Below, piece by piece: positions 41,720 to 51,443 of a stretch of 64,000 nt of DNA. A model generated the notes under the pieces. That model was not told where the DNA came from and searched no databases. It saw only the letters and a list, made by a program, of their open reading frames with translations. The translations under genes were made by a program, and so were the position numbers. The DNA comes from Polyangiaceae bacterium (GTDB lineage: Bacteria; Myxococcota_A; Polyangia; Polyangiales; Polyangiaceae). The stretch lies in assembly GCA_025353725.1 (NCBI GenBank), contig JANXOF010000089.1:1-64000 (forward strand), in the 5' to 3' direction. Within the stretch, counting starts at the first letter, position 1; each line of letters starts with the position of its first letter.

Positions 41720-44533
41720 ATGCGCAGACTCGTAGGTCCGTTCTCGGTCGCGGCGGTCCTTGTCATGGCGACGGCGAAGCCCTCGCTCGCGGAAGGGCAG
41801 GGGACGGCCTCAGGTGCGCTTGCCACAGGTCTCGCCGAGCTTGCGGCCACGGACTACGCTGCGGCGGAGGCGACGCTCGCTACCGTAAGGGGAACACGTG
41901 AAGCTGAGGCGAACCTAGGCCTCGCTCGGGCCGCCTTGGAGCAGGGAAAGTACGTCGACGCGCTGAAGTACGTACACGCTGCCGAGTCGTCGGCAGCCTT
42001 CAGGGTGAGGGCTCAGGTGTTGAGAGCGCAGGTGCTCGCGGAGAACGGTAAGCGACCAGAAGCTATTAAAATTCTTGAATCGGCGACGGCGGGAAAGGGG
42101 GCGGACGTTCGACGTGCGCGCCTGCTGCTCGGTGAATACCTCATCGACACGGGGCGGCGCTCAGACGCCGAAGACCCGCTGCACAAGGTGATCGAAGACT
42201 ACAACGAAGGCACGATTACGTCGCAAGACGCCGAGGGGAACGCTCAGGTCGGTCGCGCGGCGTTCTTGCTCAGAAGTCCGAAAGACGCGAACACGGCGTT
42301 TAAAGAGAGCGAGCGCGCCGATAAAAAACGCGTCGAGACGCTTCTCTGGGCAGCCTCGCTCTTTCTCGACAAGTACGACCCGGGACATGCCGAGGAAGAA
42401 CTCAAACAAGCGCTCGCTGTCGCGCCAAAGCGCGCCGACAGCCTTGTCCTCTTCGCCCGGGTGAAGCTTGAACAAAGCCTGGATTTTGACGAGGCGGCCA
42501 AGCTGGTTGAGCAAGCACTCACGATTCACCCGAAGCATACCGGTGCCCTCGCGGTTCGTGCCGGACTTGCGCTCCGGGATATGAATATAGCCGGCGCAGA
42601 CAAAGCCATCGCCGAGGGTCTCGTGGTCGATCCGAACCACCTCGAACTCCTTAGTCTGAAGGCGGCCTCTCGCTTTCTCGACGATGACCTCCCGGGGTTC
42701 GAAGCGACAAAGAAGCAGGTTCTTGCACGCAATGGCCAGTACGCACGGCTCTACACGATGGTCGCGGAGTATGCAGAGTGGGAGCATCGTTACGACGACA
42801 TTGCCACGATGATGAAAGAGGCGACGAAGCTCGACCCCGACGACGGCCGAGCTTGGGCGGAGCTTGGCTTGACCCAGATGCGCGGCGGTGACGAGAATGC
42901 GGGGTTAGAGAATCTAAAAAAAGCTTGGAGTAAAGACAAGTTCAACGTCCGAGTCTTCAATACGCTCAATATGTACGAGCAGGAAATCGCAAATCAGTAC
43001 GAATTGCGGACGGACGGCGTCTTCAAGGTTCGTTACGCAAAGGACGAGCGCGCGGTCCTGGAGCGCTACGTTCCTCGAATGTTGGCTGAGTCCTTTGCTT
43101 CGATGAAGGCTCGGTACGGGTTCGTGCCTAGCGTGCCTGTTCAAGTTGAAATGTACGCTTCGCGCGAGGCGTTTAGTGTGCGGACGAGCGGATTGCCTAA
43201 TATTGGTATTCAAGGCGTGTGTTTCGGTCGTGTTATTGCAGCCATAAGCCCGAAGGCCGAATCGTTCAATTACGGCAATGTGCTTTGGCATGAGCTCGGT
43301 CACGTATTTGCTATTCAGTTGTCGAAAAATCACGTGCCCCGCTGGTTCACGGAGGGCTTGTCGGAATACGAAACCATTGCGCGGCGACCCGAGTGGGCAC
43401 GAGAGCTCGATGCGGAGCTTTACCAAGCCATTCAAGGCGGCAGGCTCCCAGGCGCTGTCGAAATGAATCGCGCCTTCACGCACGCGACGGACGCGAACGA
43501 CGTGAGTGTCGCGTATTACGCCGCAAGTCAGATGCTGATTTGGACCGTCGAGACGTTCGGGATGCCAAAAGTGGTCGAGGCACTTCGCCTTTGGGGTTTG
43601 GGAAAGAAGACGCCTGAAGTTCTCAAGGCTGCGTTCGGCGTCAGTGCGTCGGACTACGATACCGCGTACCGCGCTTGGCAATTGGCGAGGCTGTCACGCT
43701 ACAAGGATCGTTACGTTTTCGGCCTCAAACCGAAAGATCTCGACGAGGCCAAAAAGAGCGCTGCCGCGTTGCCGTTGAATACCAACGCGCGCCTCGAACT
43801 CGCGCTCTCCTTGCTGCGCGCGCGAAAGAGCAAGGAGGCGAAGGCGGAGGTCGATGCGATACTTCTCCGCGATTCCAAGAACCCCGACGCTCACTATGTG
43901 GCTGCGCAGCTTGCCCTTGGCGACAAAGACCTTGAGGGCGCGCGAAAACACCTTGAGACGATGCGTGCGCTGGGTCATGACGGGTTTGCGATCCACACGT
44001 TGCTTGCCTCCGTGGCCGGAGCGCAGAAAGACGAGCCTCGAAGGCGTTCTCATCTTGAAGCGGCGCACCGCCTCGACCCGAGTCAGAGCGAGCCTCTCAA
44101 GGGGCTTTACGAGCTCGCAAGCGCCTCGAAGCGCGAGAGCGACGCCCTCGACGCGTTGCAAAAACTCGCGCAGCTCGAGCAGCACGATCACGAAGTTTGG
44201 CGCACGCTCCTCGAAAAGCTCGTCGCGGCGAAGCGCTGGCCGGAGGCGCGCCGCGCCGGTGAAAGCGCCATCTTTGTCGACGTTTTCGGTGGGGGAACGC
44301 ATGCGCTCTATGCGCGCGCCTTGGCCGCTTCCAACGAGCACGACAAGGCTGCGTATGAGCTGGAGACCGCGTTGCTTTGCGGGGGCAAGCCCGAGGCTAA
44401 AGCGACGCAGCACGCGCTTCTCGCGCAGGAGCTCCTCATTCTTAAACGGGTGAGCGAAGCGAGGAGTCATCGTGACGAGGCGCTCAAGCTCGATCCAGAG
44501 AACGTGGAGGCGAAGGCCGTGAAGCTGCCGTGA
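41720..44533 (+). CDS. Secreted TPR protein with gluzincin (peptidase MA-like) domain
   Basis: The 937-residue protein has a signal peptide (to about PSLAEG, residue 26), an N-terminal series of TPR-like repeats (roughly 35-430), a metallopeptidase domain and a C-terminal repeat region. The peptidase has HELGH (H524, E525, H528), with VPRWFTEGLSEYE (third ligand Glu) behind it, and VYASSQMLIW-like VAYYAASQMLIWTVE. This is the peptidase-MA/DUF1570 gluzincin layout. It may act on periplasmic or outer-membrane proteins. Because the HExxH is complete, activity is likely. It is followed closely by the adenosine deaminase gene. Confidence 0.75.
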   Translation: MRRLVGPFSVAAVLVMATAKPSLAEGQGTASGALATGLAELAATDYAAAEATLATVRGTREAEANLGLARAALEQGKYVDALKYVHAAESSAAFRVRAQVLRAQVLAENGKRPEAIKILESATAGKGADVRRARLLLGEYLIDTGRRSDAEDPLHKVIEDYNEGTITSQDAEGNAQVGRAAFLLRSPKDANTAFKESERADKKRVETLLWAASLFLDKYDPGHAEEELKQALAVAPKRADSLVLFARVKLEQSLDFDEAAKLVEQALTIHPKHTGALAVRAGLALRDMNIAGADKAIAEGLVVDPNHLELLSLKAASRFLDDDLPGFEATKKQVLARNGQYARLYTMVAEYAEWEHRYDDIATMMKEATKLDPDDGRAWAELGLTQMRGGDENAGLENLKKAWSKDKFNVRVFNTLNMYEQEIANQYELRTDGVFKVRYAKDERAVLERYVPRMLAESFASMKARYGFVPSVPVQVEMYASREAFSVRTSGLPNIGIQGVCFGRVIAAISPKAESFNYGNVLWHELGHVFAIQLSKNHVPRWFTEGLSEYETIARRPEWARELDAELYQAIQGGRLPGAVEMNRAFTHATDANDVSVAYYAASQMLIWTVETFGMPKVVEALRLWGLGKKTPEVLKAAFGVSASDYDTAYRAWQLARLSRYKDRYVFGLKPKDLDEAKKSAAALPLNTNARLELALSLLRARKSKEAKAEVDAILLRDSKNPDAHYVAAQLALGDKDLEGARKHLETMRALGHDGFAIHTLLASVAGAQKDEPRRRSHLEAAHRLDPSQSEPLKGLYELASASKRESDALDALQKLAQLEQHDHEVWRTLLEKLVAAKRWPEARRAGESAIFVDVFGGGTHALYARALAASNEHDKAAYELETALLCGGKPEAKATQHALLAQELLILKRVSEARSHRDEALKLDPENVEAKAVKLP

Positions 44534-44555
44534 CTCCCTTGTGATACCTTGCGGA

Positions 44556-45734
44556 ATGGCGCACACGATTCCGCTCGAGGTCATCGAGAAGCTTCCCAAA
44601 ACCGACCTTCACGTCCACCTCGACGGGTCGCTTCGGCTCAAGACCATTCTCGATCTCGCGGACAAGCAGCGTGTGGAGCTCCCCGCATCGAACGAGGACG
44701 GCCTCCGAAAGGCGATGAACCTCGGCGAAAATTGCGGTTCGCTCGTCGAATATCTGAAGGCTTTTGACGTGACCCTTCGCGTGCTCCAGACGGCCGACGC
44801 GCTCACACGAACGGCCTTCGAACTCGCGGAGGACGCCGCGAAAGAGAACGTTCGGTACATGGAGGTGCGCTACTCGCCGATGCTTCACACGCGCCGAGGG
44901 TTGGCGCTCACGACCGTTGTCGAAGCGGTGCTTGAAGGGCTCCGAGCCGCGCAGGACAAGTACGGCATCGAGTCGAACGTTATTATCTGCGGGATTCGTA
45001 ACGTATCCGCCGAGAGCTCGCTCGAAATGGCGGAGCTCGCGGTCGCGTACAAGAACCGCGGTGTCGTTGGCTTCGACCTCGCCGGGGCGGAGTACGACCA
45101 CCCGGCCAAGCATCACCGTGCCGCGTTTCAACTCGTGCGCGACAACAACATCAACGTCACGATCCACGCGGGCGAGGCCTACGGGCCCGAGTCGATTCAC
45201 CAAGCCATTCACGTTTGCGGCGCGCACCGCATCGGTCACGGATGCCGCCTCCGTGAGGATGGCGACCTCCTCCACTACGTCAATGATCACCGGGTGACGC
45301 TCGAGTGTTGTCCGTCCTCGAATGTGCAGACGGGGGCGATTCGCGACCTCGCAAGCCATCCGATCAAGTTTTACAAAAATCTCGGCCTCCGCACGACGGT
45401 CAATACTGACAACCGACTCGTGACGAATACCACGGTCTCGAAAGAGCTCTGGCTGTGTCACTCGGTCATGGGATTTACGTTTGATGACCTGAAGCAGGTC
45501 ATTTTGAGCGGCTTTAAAAGCGCATTCTTGCCGTTTCACGTCAAGCAGCAGTACCTACGCCGCGTGAGCGACGAGCTGGATGCTTTTGTCCACGAGCAGG
45601 CCGAAGAGTCGTCGCGTAACGTGGGCCAGTCGCCGCCCGCGAGCGCGTCGCGCGCTGTTCGGTCGAGCGCACCGCCAGCCACTGCGTCCACACCGTCTGC
45701 GGTAACCGTGCAGATTGCACATAAAACGAGCTGA
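44556..45734 (+). CDS. add: Adenosine deaminase
   Basis: The 392-residue enzyme begins MAHTIPLEVIEKLPKTDLHVHLDGSL (zinc HxH) and has VRYMEVRYSPMLHT, GFDLAGAE, VTIHAGEAYGPESI with the catalytic His/Glu, HRIGHGCRL, LECCPSSNVQTGAI and NTDNRLVTNTT, all as in Add. It converts adenosine to inosine. The C-terminus has an extra Ser/Pro/Ala tail (about 40 residues, SPPASASRAVRSSAPPA) not needed for catalysis. ATG at 44556 is used; a start at 44541 would add five residues. It is the adenosine branch rather than adenine. Confidence 0.92.
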   Translation: MAHTIPLEVIEKLPKTDLHVHLDGSLRLKTILDLADKQRVELPASNEDGLRKAMNLGENCGSLVEYLKAFDVTLRVLQTADALTRTAFELAEDAAKENVRYMEVRYSPMLHTRRGLALTTVVEAVLEGLRAAQDKYGIESNVIICGIRNVSAESSLEMAELAVAYKNRGVVGFDLAGAEYDHPAKHHRAAFQLVRDNNINVTIHAGEAYGPESIHQAIHVCGAHRIGHGCRLREDGDLLHYVNDHRVTLECCPSSNVQTGAIRDLASHPIKFYKNLGLRTTVNTDNRLVTNTTVSKELWLCHSVMGFTFDDLKQVILSGFKSAFLPFHVKQQYLRRVSDELDAFVHEQAEESSRNVGQSPPASASRAVRSSAPPATASTPSAVTVQIAHKTS

Positions 45735-45772
45735 GTAAGGCAAACGGACAGCAAGAGCAAAAGACCGTACCC

Positions 45773-46204
45773 ATGCCGTCACTCGCCGAGCTGCGCGCGT
45801 TCCTCGCGTCTGAGGTTCCTCACTGCACCGCGGAGCTCTTGACAGCGAGCGACGGGATGGCCCGGATGCGCGAAGCGTTCGATGAGCGCCAATTACGTCC
45901 CGGCGGCACCATTTCAGGTCCGGTCGTCATGAGCCTCGCGGACGTCGCGAGCTATCTTGCGCTGCTCTCGCGCATCGGGATCGTCCCTCTCGCCGTGACG
46001 TCGAACCTCAACATTTCCTTTCTGCGTCGCCCAAAGGCCGAGCGCGCCCTTCTTGCCGATGCGACCTTCCTCAAGGTGGGCCGCAAGCTAGCCGTCGCAG
46101 AAGTTCGTGTCACTTCGGAGGGCGATGAAGAACTCGTCGCGCACGCGACGGTCACGTACGCAATCCCGGTGTCAGCGAAAAGTCGCATTTTGGGCCTATT
46201 TTAG
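45773..46204 (+). CDS. PaaI-family hotdog-fold thioesterase
   Basis: The 143-residue protein is a single hotdog domain: LRPGGTISGPVVMSLADVASYLAL (the long central helix), PLAVTSNLNISFLRRP, ALLADATFLKVGRKLAVAEVRV and ATVTYAIP. These motifs match the PaaI/YigI-type acyl-CoA thioesterases. The catalytic Asp is likely the one in SLADVAS; substrate unknown. It follows the adenosine deaminase gene by 38 bases in the same direction. Confidence 0.82.
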   Translation: MPSLAELRAFLASEVPHCTAELLTASDGMARMREAFDERQLRPGGTISGPVVMSLADVASYLALLSRIGIVPLAVTSNLNISFLRRPKAERALLADATFLKVGRKLAVAEVRVTSEGDEELVAHATVTYAIPVSAKSRILGLF

Positions 46205-46303
46205 GCCATTCGTACACATTTTCGACGCGGGACGCGGACGCAAGCGCGGAGGCGAATGGCATGAGACTTGGGCTACGGGAAGAAATCCGGTAGGTACGAC
46301 GTT

Positions 46304-46326
46304 CACGGTTGTCCGACACAACCGTG
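46304..46326. repeat. 9-bp perfect inverted repeat upstream of the ABC operon
   Basis: CACGGTTGT (46304-46312) and ACAACCGTG (46318-46326) enclose a 5-base loop. A T-rich run follows about 20 bases later (from 46347), too far for a standard intrinsic terminator. It lies between the thioesterase and ABC operons, so it may be an operator or a weak terminator. Confidence 0.5.
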
Positions 46327-46399
46327 GCCTGACGCAAGCAGTTGAGTTTTTTGTTTTCGTTCTAATGTTCCCCTCGCTTTTGAGCTTTTCGGAGGTTGG

Positions 46400-47524
46400 A
46401 TGTCCACCGACGTGATGATTTACGCGAACGGCCTATCCAAGCGGTATGGCTCGTTCCGCGCTCTCGATGACGTGAGTTTCGAGGTTCGCCGTGGCGAAGT
46501 TGTAGGCTTTCTCGGCCCTAACGGCGCCGGCAAGTCAACAACGATGCGCATCTTGACGTGCTTTATCGCGCCGACGTCCGGCACGGCGAAGGTGCGCGGG
46601 CAGGACGTCTTCGACGACACCTTGGCTGTTCGATCGAGCCTTGGCTACCTGCCCCAGCGTGCCCCGCTGTACCTGGAGATGACGGTCTACGAGTACCTTC
46701 GCTTTGCGGCGAAGGTTCGCAACATTGACGATAGCCTCTTCAAGCAGCGCGCCCGAAATGTGGTTGAGGTCTGCGGGCTCGCGCAGTCTCTCTCGAAAGA
46801 GATTCGGCAGCTTTCGCACGGCTACCGGCAACGCGTCGGCCTTGCGCAGGCGCTCATTCACGACCCGCCCATCCTGATCCTCGACGAACCCACGAGCGAC
46901 CTCGACCCCAACGAGAAGGCGGAGTTCCTCAATTACCTCAAGCAAATCGGAAAGGACCGCACGGTCCTCCTCTCGACGCACAACCTGAAAGAGGTTGAGA
47001 GCGCCTGCGCACGAGCCATTATTGTGTCTCGCGGCCGAGTCGTTGCGGACGGCGCGCTCGACGAAATTCGAGCGAAGAGCGGCCGCGTTCGCTACATCGT
47101 CTCAGTCCAGGAATCGATCGGCGCGTCGGCGTACCGCGGTACGGGCGCTCCACCCAAGCAATCGGACGTCGAGCGCGCGCTCTCCGGCCTCAAGGGAGTC
47201 AAGAAAGTCGCAGAGCTACCGACCGACGACCGCGCTCACCAGTACGCCATCGATGGCGACGACGGCGACGACATTCGCGCGGACATTTTTCGGATGGTGT
47301 CCGACAAGGGGTGGGTTCTGCTCGAACTGCACCGCGATACGCAAACGCTCGAAGACGTTTTTCGGCAACTCACGATCGGTGACGAACGCCGCAACCGTCA
47401 GCTTGGCCCGGTCGCGGAGACCTCCAACGCCTCGGACGAGGACGATTCGGACGACGAAGACGAGGATGACGATTCGGACGACGAAGAGACCGCACCGATC
47501 GAATCCAAGCGGGGCAAGCGATGA
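46400..47524 (+). CDS. GldA-like ABC transporter ATPase
   Basis: The 374-residue protein has a full ABC domain: Walker A GPNGAGKST (39-47), Q-loop, signature LSHGYRQRVGLA, Walker B LILDEPTSDLDP and H-loop LSTHNLKEV. It has a C-terminal extension of about 150 residues, where a DUF4162-type part (YAIDGDDGDDIRADIFRM) is followed by a very acidic tail (EDDSDDEDEDDDSDDEE) before SKRGKR. A GGAGG ribosome site lies at 46391-46395. It heads an operon with a permease (ATGA overlap), a GldG-like protein and a DUF4340 protein. The set resembles the GldAFG transporter of gliding Bacteroidetes. Confidence 0.85.
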   Translation: MSTDVMIYANGLSKRYGSFRALDDVSFEVRRGEVVGFLGPNGAGKSTTMRILTCFIAPTSGTAKVRGQDVFDDTLAVRSSLGYLPQRAPLYLEMTVYEYLRFAAKVRNIDDSLFKQRARNVVEVCGLAQSLSKEIRQLSHGYRQRVGLAQALIHDPPILILDEPTSDLDPNEKAEFLNYLKQIGKDRTVLLSTHNLKEVESACARAIIVSRGRVVADGALDEIRAKSGRVRYIVSVQESIGASAYRGTGAPPKQSDVERALSGLKGVKKVAELPTDDRAHQYAIDGDDGDDIRADIFRMVSDKGWVLLELHRDTQTLEDVFRQLTIGDERRNRQLGPVAETSNASDEDDSDDEDEDDDSDDEETAPIESKRGKR

Positions 47525-48447
47525 ACAGCGAAACGATCGAAAAAGACAGCAAGAAGAAACTTCTGGCTGCCGGGCAAGCTGCAGAAGCGGCCCGCGAAGC
47601 CGGGCATGACGAAGACAGCGAGGAGTCGCACGAGTCATCGGCCGAGCCCATGACGAGCGCTTCGCACGGTGAGAAGGCGATTCTGCATCGACCGAGCTCG
47701 GCGAGCATGGTCTGGACTCTTGCGCAGCGAGAGATCCAGGCGAACCTCAACTCGGCGATTACGTACATCGTGATTGCCGCGAGTTTGGTCGTCGTGGGGC
47801 TCTACTTCTTCTTCTACAAAGGCGGATTCTGGCAGGTTGACCGTGCCTCGATGGCACGGATGTTTGACTCGATTCCCTTCGCTCTCTGCTTCTTGACGGT
47901 GCCGCTCTTCACGATGCGCTCGCTCGCGGACGAGAAGCGCGTCGGCACGATCGAGTTGCTCATCACGATGCCGGTCAAGGACAGCGAAGTCATCCTTGGT
48001 AAGTTCATCGGTTCGCTCGCGATGGTCGCCCTGCAAATCGCGCTGCTCGCGGCGTATCCGATCGTCATGTTCTCTCGCGCGCCGTTCTGGCACTTGGGTG
48101 AGCTTGACTGGAGCCCGTTCTGGGTTGGGATGCTCGGGCTGCTTCTCCTTTCGATGGCGGGCACGGCCATCGGGGTCATGTGGTCGTCGTTCACTGAGAG
48201 CCAGATTCTGTCGTATTTCGCCACGATGCTCACGCTCGTCGCTCTCTACGCCATTGGCTCGGTCAGCATCGTCGAATTCCTGCAGGGCTGGCCCGGAGAC
48301 GCGATTTCTTTCGTTAGTCTCCAAAGTCGCTTCGAGCCCTTCGCGAGGGGTCTCATCGACTCGCGCGCGGTCATCTACTTCCTCTCCCTTACGACACTCG
48401 GTCTCGTGGTCGCCTTCCGCTCTCTCGAGAGCCGGAAGTGGTCATGA
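47521..48447 (+). CDS. GldF-like ABC-2 permease
   Basis: The 308-residue protein has a charged N-terminus (about 75 residues, many Glu/Ala) and then six membrane segments, including ITYIVIAASLVVVGLYFF, ALCFLTVPLFTM, MVALQIALLAAYPIVMF and MLTLVALYAIGSVSIVEF. RSLADEKRVGTIELLITMPV in a cytosolic loop is the conserved ABC-2 (GldF) motif. It starts in the ATGA overlap with the ATPase gene. It probably forms the channel of the exporter with the ATPase. Confidence 0.85.
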   Translation: MNSETIEKDSKKKLLAAGQAAEAAREAGHDEDSEESHESSAEPMTSASHGEKAILHRPSSASMVWTLAQREIQANLNSAITYIVIAASLVVVGLYFFFYKGGFWQVDRASMARMFDSIPFALCFLTVPLFTMRSLADEKRVGTIELLITMPVKDSEVILGKFIGSLAMVALQIALLAAYPIVMFSRAPFWHLGELDWSPFWVGMLGLLLLSMAGTAIGVMWSSFTESQILSYFATMLTLVALYAIGSVSIVEFLQGWPGDAISFVSLQSRFEPFARGLIDSRAVIYFLSLTTLGLVVAFRSLESRKWS

Positions 48448-48485
48448 TCCGGACCGTATAAAGACTTCTTCGAGGCATACAGAAC

Positions 48486-50327
48486 ATGGCCATGGAACGA
48501 AAGAAGAAGGCGGCGACCGAGAGCGGTGCGCTCGTCCTTGTGATTGCGCTCATCCTTGTCGGAATAAACGCGCTCAGCTACTTCATGTATTTCCGGAAGG
48601 ACACCACGAATGCCGAGCGCTACACGCTTTCGGCAGGTAGCGGTCGGCTTCTGCAGTCGATGAAGGGTGACATGAAGGTCGAAGCCTTCGTCACGAAAGG
48701 CCTGCCGAAGCTCGACGCCTTCGTGCGCGACCTTCGCGACCTCCTTCAGCAATACAAGGAGTCGAGCAAGGGCAAATTCGACTACGTCATCATCGAAGCA
48801 AAAGATGAGGAGCAGAAGAAAAAGGCCAAAGAAGCCGGGCTCCAAGAAGCGCAGTTCGGTGAAGGCTCGGACACCGAAGACAAGGCCGAATTCGCGAAGG
48901 GCTACATGGGCCTGGTGCTCAACTACGGCGCCGAACGCGACACGATCAAGGTGCTCTCACCCGACAACAACACGGGCATGGAGTTTTGGATCACCAACAA
49001 GATCCGCGAAGTTCGCGACAAAGGTGACGGCCTAAAGCACAAGGTCGGCGTACTCACGGGGCATGACGAGATGAAGCTCTCTGAGGCGAACCTCGTTCCG
49101 TCGAACAGCGGGCAGAAGCCGAACCTCCAGGGCATCGTCTCGCAATACTTTCCGTTTTATCAGTTCGTCGACGTCGACTTGAAGAACGGCGACGCCGAGG
49201 TCGACGAGTCGCTCGACGGCCTGCTGATTACGCAGCCCGGGAAAGATTTGTCTGAGAAAGAGCTACGCCGCATCGACCAGTTCGTCATGCGCGGCAAGAG
49301 CCTCGCGGTCATCGCCTCGGCGGTGAACGTCAAGGCGAGCGATGCCACGATGAACGGCACACTCTCGACGCACGGCCTCGAGAAACTTCTCGACGGCTAC
49401 GGTATTGAGATGCGCAAAGACGCGCTTCTGGAGTTCGGTCGCCCGTTTCGCGTGAACGTGTTCACGCAGGGCGGACCCCAGACGATGCGGTTTCCTCCGC
49501 TTCACGACGTGCGCGCGGACTTCCGCTTCACGGGTGACGAGCAACTCCTGGATGACGGCTTTGCGGCGTTCTTCCGAATCAACCAAGTCCCGTTCCCGTT
49601 CCCGTCGTCGCTCGTGCTTCACCGAGAAAAGCAACCGGACGTCGCCGCCGACAAGTTCAAGGTTCTCGCACGGACGACGCCGAAGACGCTGCGCGAGACC
49701 GGCGACACGATCGACATGAAGCCGATGCGTCAATGGAGACCAAAGGGCGAGTTTAGCCAATTCAACCTGGCCGCGACCCTTGAAGGGAAAGTCAAGACCG
49801 CGTTTCCGGCTGGTGACAAGATGGGCGTCGAGTCGCCTGCGCAGTCCGCGAACACGGCTCGCGTGCTCGTGATTTCGTCGTCTCAGTTTTTCGCCAATCC
49901 GTTCGCGCGCGCCGGAAACGGACCGGAAATGCCTCAGCAAATGGGCATGATGATGCCGGGTGGTGGAGGCGACGAGATGCTCCAACAACTCGCGACTCCA
50001 TACGCGCAGCAGATCCTTACGAATACGATTCTCGTGTTCAAGAACATGCTCGATTGGGTTACCGGCGACGTCGACCTCCTCGCCGTTTCCGCGAAAATCC
50101 TTCAGGAACCGGGCCTTGCCTACGGCGACGTGTCGAAGCCGAACTTCGACGACATGACCGAAGACCAGCTCAAAAAGCAGGACGACGGCATGAAAAAGGA
50201 GCGGAAGAAGGTCCAGCATCTCGTGGAGGGCTCGCTCATTCTTGGGCTACCAGCACTCTTCGCTCTTCTCGGCGTAGCCCTCTGGCAACGTCGCAAGTCT
50301 TCGCGCGAAAACGTTCAGCTCGCCTGA
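48486..50327 (+). CDS. GldG-like ABC auxiliary protein
   Basis: The 613-residue protein has an N-terminal membrane segment (ALVLVIALILVGINALSYF, about 18-36), a large periplasmic part with the ABC_transp_aux/IFT52-like pattern (VLTGHDEMKLSEA, DGLLITQPGKDLSEKELRRIDQFV, GKSLAVIASAVN) and a C-terminal membrane segment (LILGLPALFALLGVALWQRR). A Met/Gly-rich stretch (PQQMGMMMPGGGGDEM) precedes the last helix. In gliding Bacteroidetes, GldG works with GldA and GldF. It follows the permease by 38 bases. Confidence 0.85.
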   Translation: MAMERKKKAATESGALVLVIALILVGINALSYFMYFRKDTTNAERYTLSAGSGRLLQSMKGDMKVEAFVTKGLPKLDAFVRDLRDLLQQYKESSKGKFDYVIIEAKDEEQKKKAKEAGLQEAQFGEGSDTEDKAEFAKGYMGLVLNYGAERDTIKVLSPDNNTGMEFWITNKIREVRDKGDGLKHKVGVLTGHDEMKLSEANLVPSNSGQKPNLQGIVSQYFPFYQFVDVDLKNGDAEVDESLDGLLITQPGKDLSEKELRRIDQFVMRGKSLAVIASAVNVKASDATMNGTLSTHGLEKLLDGYGIEMRKDALLEFGRPFRVNVFTQGGPQTMRFPPLHDVRADFRFTGDEQLLDDGFAAFFRINQVPFPFPSSLVLHREKQPDVAADKFKVLARTTPKTLRETGDTIDMKPMRQWRPKGEFSQFNLAATLEGKVKTAFPAGDKMGVESPAQSANTARVLVISSSQFFANPFARAGNGPEMPQQMGMMMPGGGGDEMLQQLATPYAQQILTNTILVFKNMLDWVTGDVDLLAVSAKILQEPGLAYGDVSKPNFDDMTEDQLKKQDDGMKKERKKVQHLVEGSLILGLPALFALLGVALWQRRKSSRENVQLA

Positions 50328-50344
50328 CAGGACAACGGACAACG

Positions 50345-51424
50345 ATGGAACGCTCGACACAGCTTTGGATTGGTGTGGTCGTCCTTTCGGCTCTTGGGGG
50401 AGCTGTCTACAAGGTGTCGAAGGACGACGCGATGAAGGGAAGCTCCACGACGACCACGTCGGCGGACTTGCCCGACCTCAAAACGCCCGATGACCTCGAC
50501 AAAATTACGATTACCAACGCCGAAAAGGGCGACGTCGTGCTCGAGAAGAAAGGCGATGTCTGGGAGCTCACGAAGCCTCTGGTGGCGAAAGCCAATCAAG
50601 CCAACGTGAAGCAGCTCCTTGACAACATGAAGGAGCTCAAAGCCAAGGAAGTGATTTCTGCGGCTCCTTCCGAGGAGCAGAAGAAAGAGTTCCAGTTCGA
50701 CAAGGACAAGGCTGTCCACGTCGTCGCGCAAAAGGCGTCGGATAAGAAGCTTGACGCGAGCTTCGGTAAATCCGGCGCGCGAGGGCAGATGGCGATGGTC
50801 GACGGCAAGCCGAGCATCTTCGCCGTCAGCGGGTACTCCAGTTATCTCTACGCGCGCGAAGTAAAAGGCTGGCGCGAGACAGAGATTTTCAAGTTCGACG
50901 ACGCGAACGCCAATCAAGTCACGATCGTGAATAAGAACGGTACGTTCTCGTTTACGAAGGGCGATAAGTGGGCAGGTACCTTCAAGGACAAGGCGATTGC
51001 CGAGTTCGACGAAGAGAAGGTGAAAGACGCACTCCGCGCGCTCAAAGCGCTGAACGCGGACGACTTCGGCGACGGGAAAGCCTTCGCTGATACAGGCCTC
51101 GACAAGCCCGAGGCTACGGTGACGGTGACCCTCAAGGACAACGCCGGCAAGTACGTCCTACGTGTCGGTAAGACGTCGACGGGCACGGCCCGCTACGCCC
51201 AGAAAGATGGCGACCCGACCATCTTTGTCATTCCGCAATACACGGCGGAGTGGGCGTTTGCCGAGTCGACCAAGTTCACGAAATCGAAGGACGCGGGCGC
51301 GGCCAAAGGCGGCCCGTCACCGATGGGCATGCCAGGTATGCCACCGGGGATGCAGATGCCGCATGGCATGGGTGGTCCGCACGGTGGCACGGGTGAAGAC
51401 GACGGCGACCCGCACGGTCACTGA
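50345..51424 (+). CDS. DUF4340-domain membrane-anchored protein
   Basis: The 359-residue protein has one N-terminal membrane segment (LWIGVVVLSALGGAVYKV), then DUF4340-like repeats: ITITNAEKGDVVLEKKGDVW, LTKPLVAKANQANVKQLLDNM, DASFGKSG and TVTVTLKDNAGKYVLRVGK. DUF4340 proteins are usually encoded beside GldG-type genes, as here (17 bases after the GldG-like stop). The C-terminus is a Met/Pro/Gly/His-rich tail (about residues 325-359, with MGMPGMPPGM and MPHGMGG) that might bind metal, but this is speculation. Start ATG at 50345 chosen because the upstream extension overlaps the GldG-like gene. Confidence 0.82.
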   Translation: MERSTQLWIGVVVLSALGGAVYKVSKDDAMKGSSTTTTSADLPDLKTPDDLDKITITNAEKGDVVLEKKGDVWELTKPLVAKANQANVKQLLDNMKELKAKEVISAAPSEEQKKEFQFDKDKAVHVVAQKASDKKLDASFGKSGARGQMAMVDGKPSIFAVSGYSSYLYAREVKGWRETEIFKFDDANANQVTIVNKNGTFSFTKGDKWAGTFKDKAIAEFDEEKVKDALRALKALNADDFGDGKAFADTGLDKPEATVTVTLKDNAGKYVLRVGKTSTGTARYAQKDGDPTIFVIPQYTAEWAFAESTKFTKSKDAGAAKGGPSPMGMPGMPPGMQMPHGMGGPHGGTGEDDGDPHGH

Positions 51425-51443
51425 GCAGGAAGAAAGACGACCG

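Noticed and set aside
46304-46360. Intrinsic terminator after the thioesterase gene
   Set aside because: The hairpin and T-rich run are about 20 bases apart, too far for a standard terminator; kept only as an inverted repeat.
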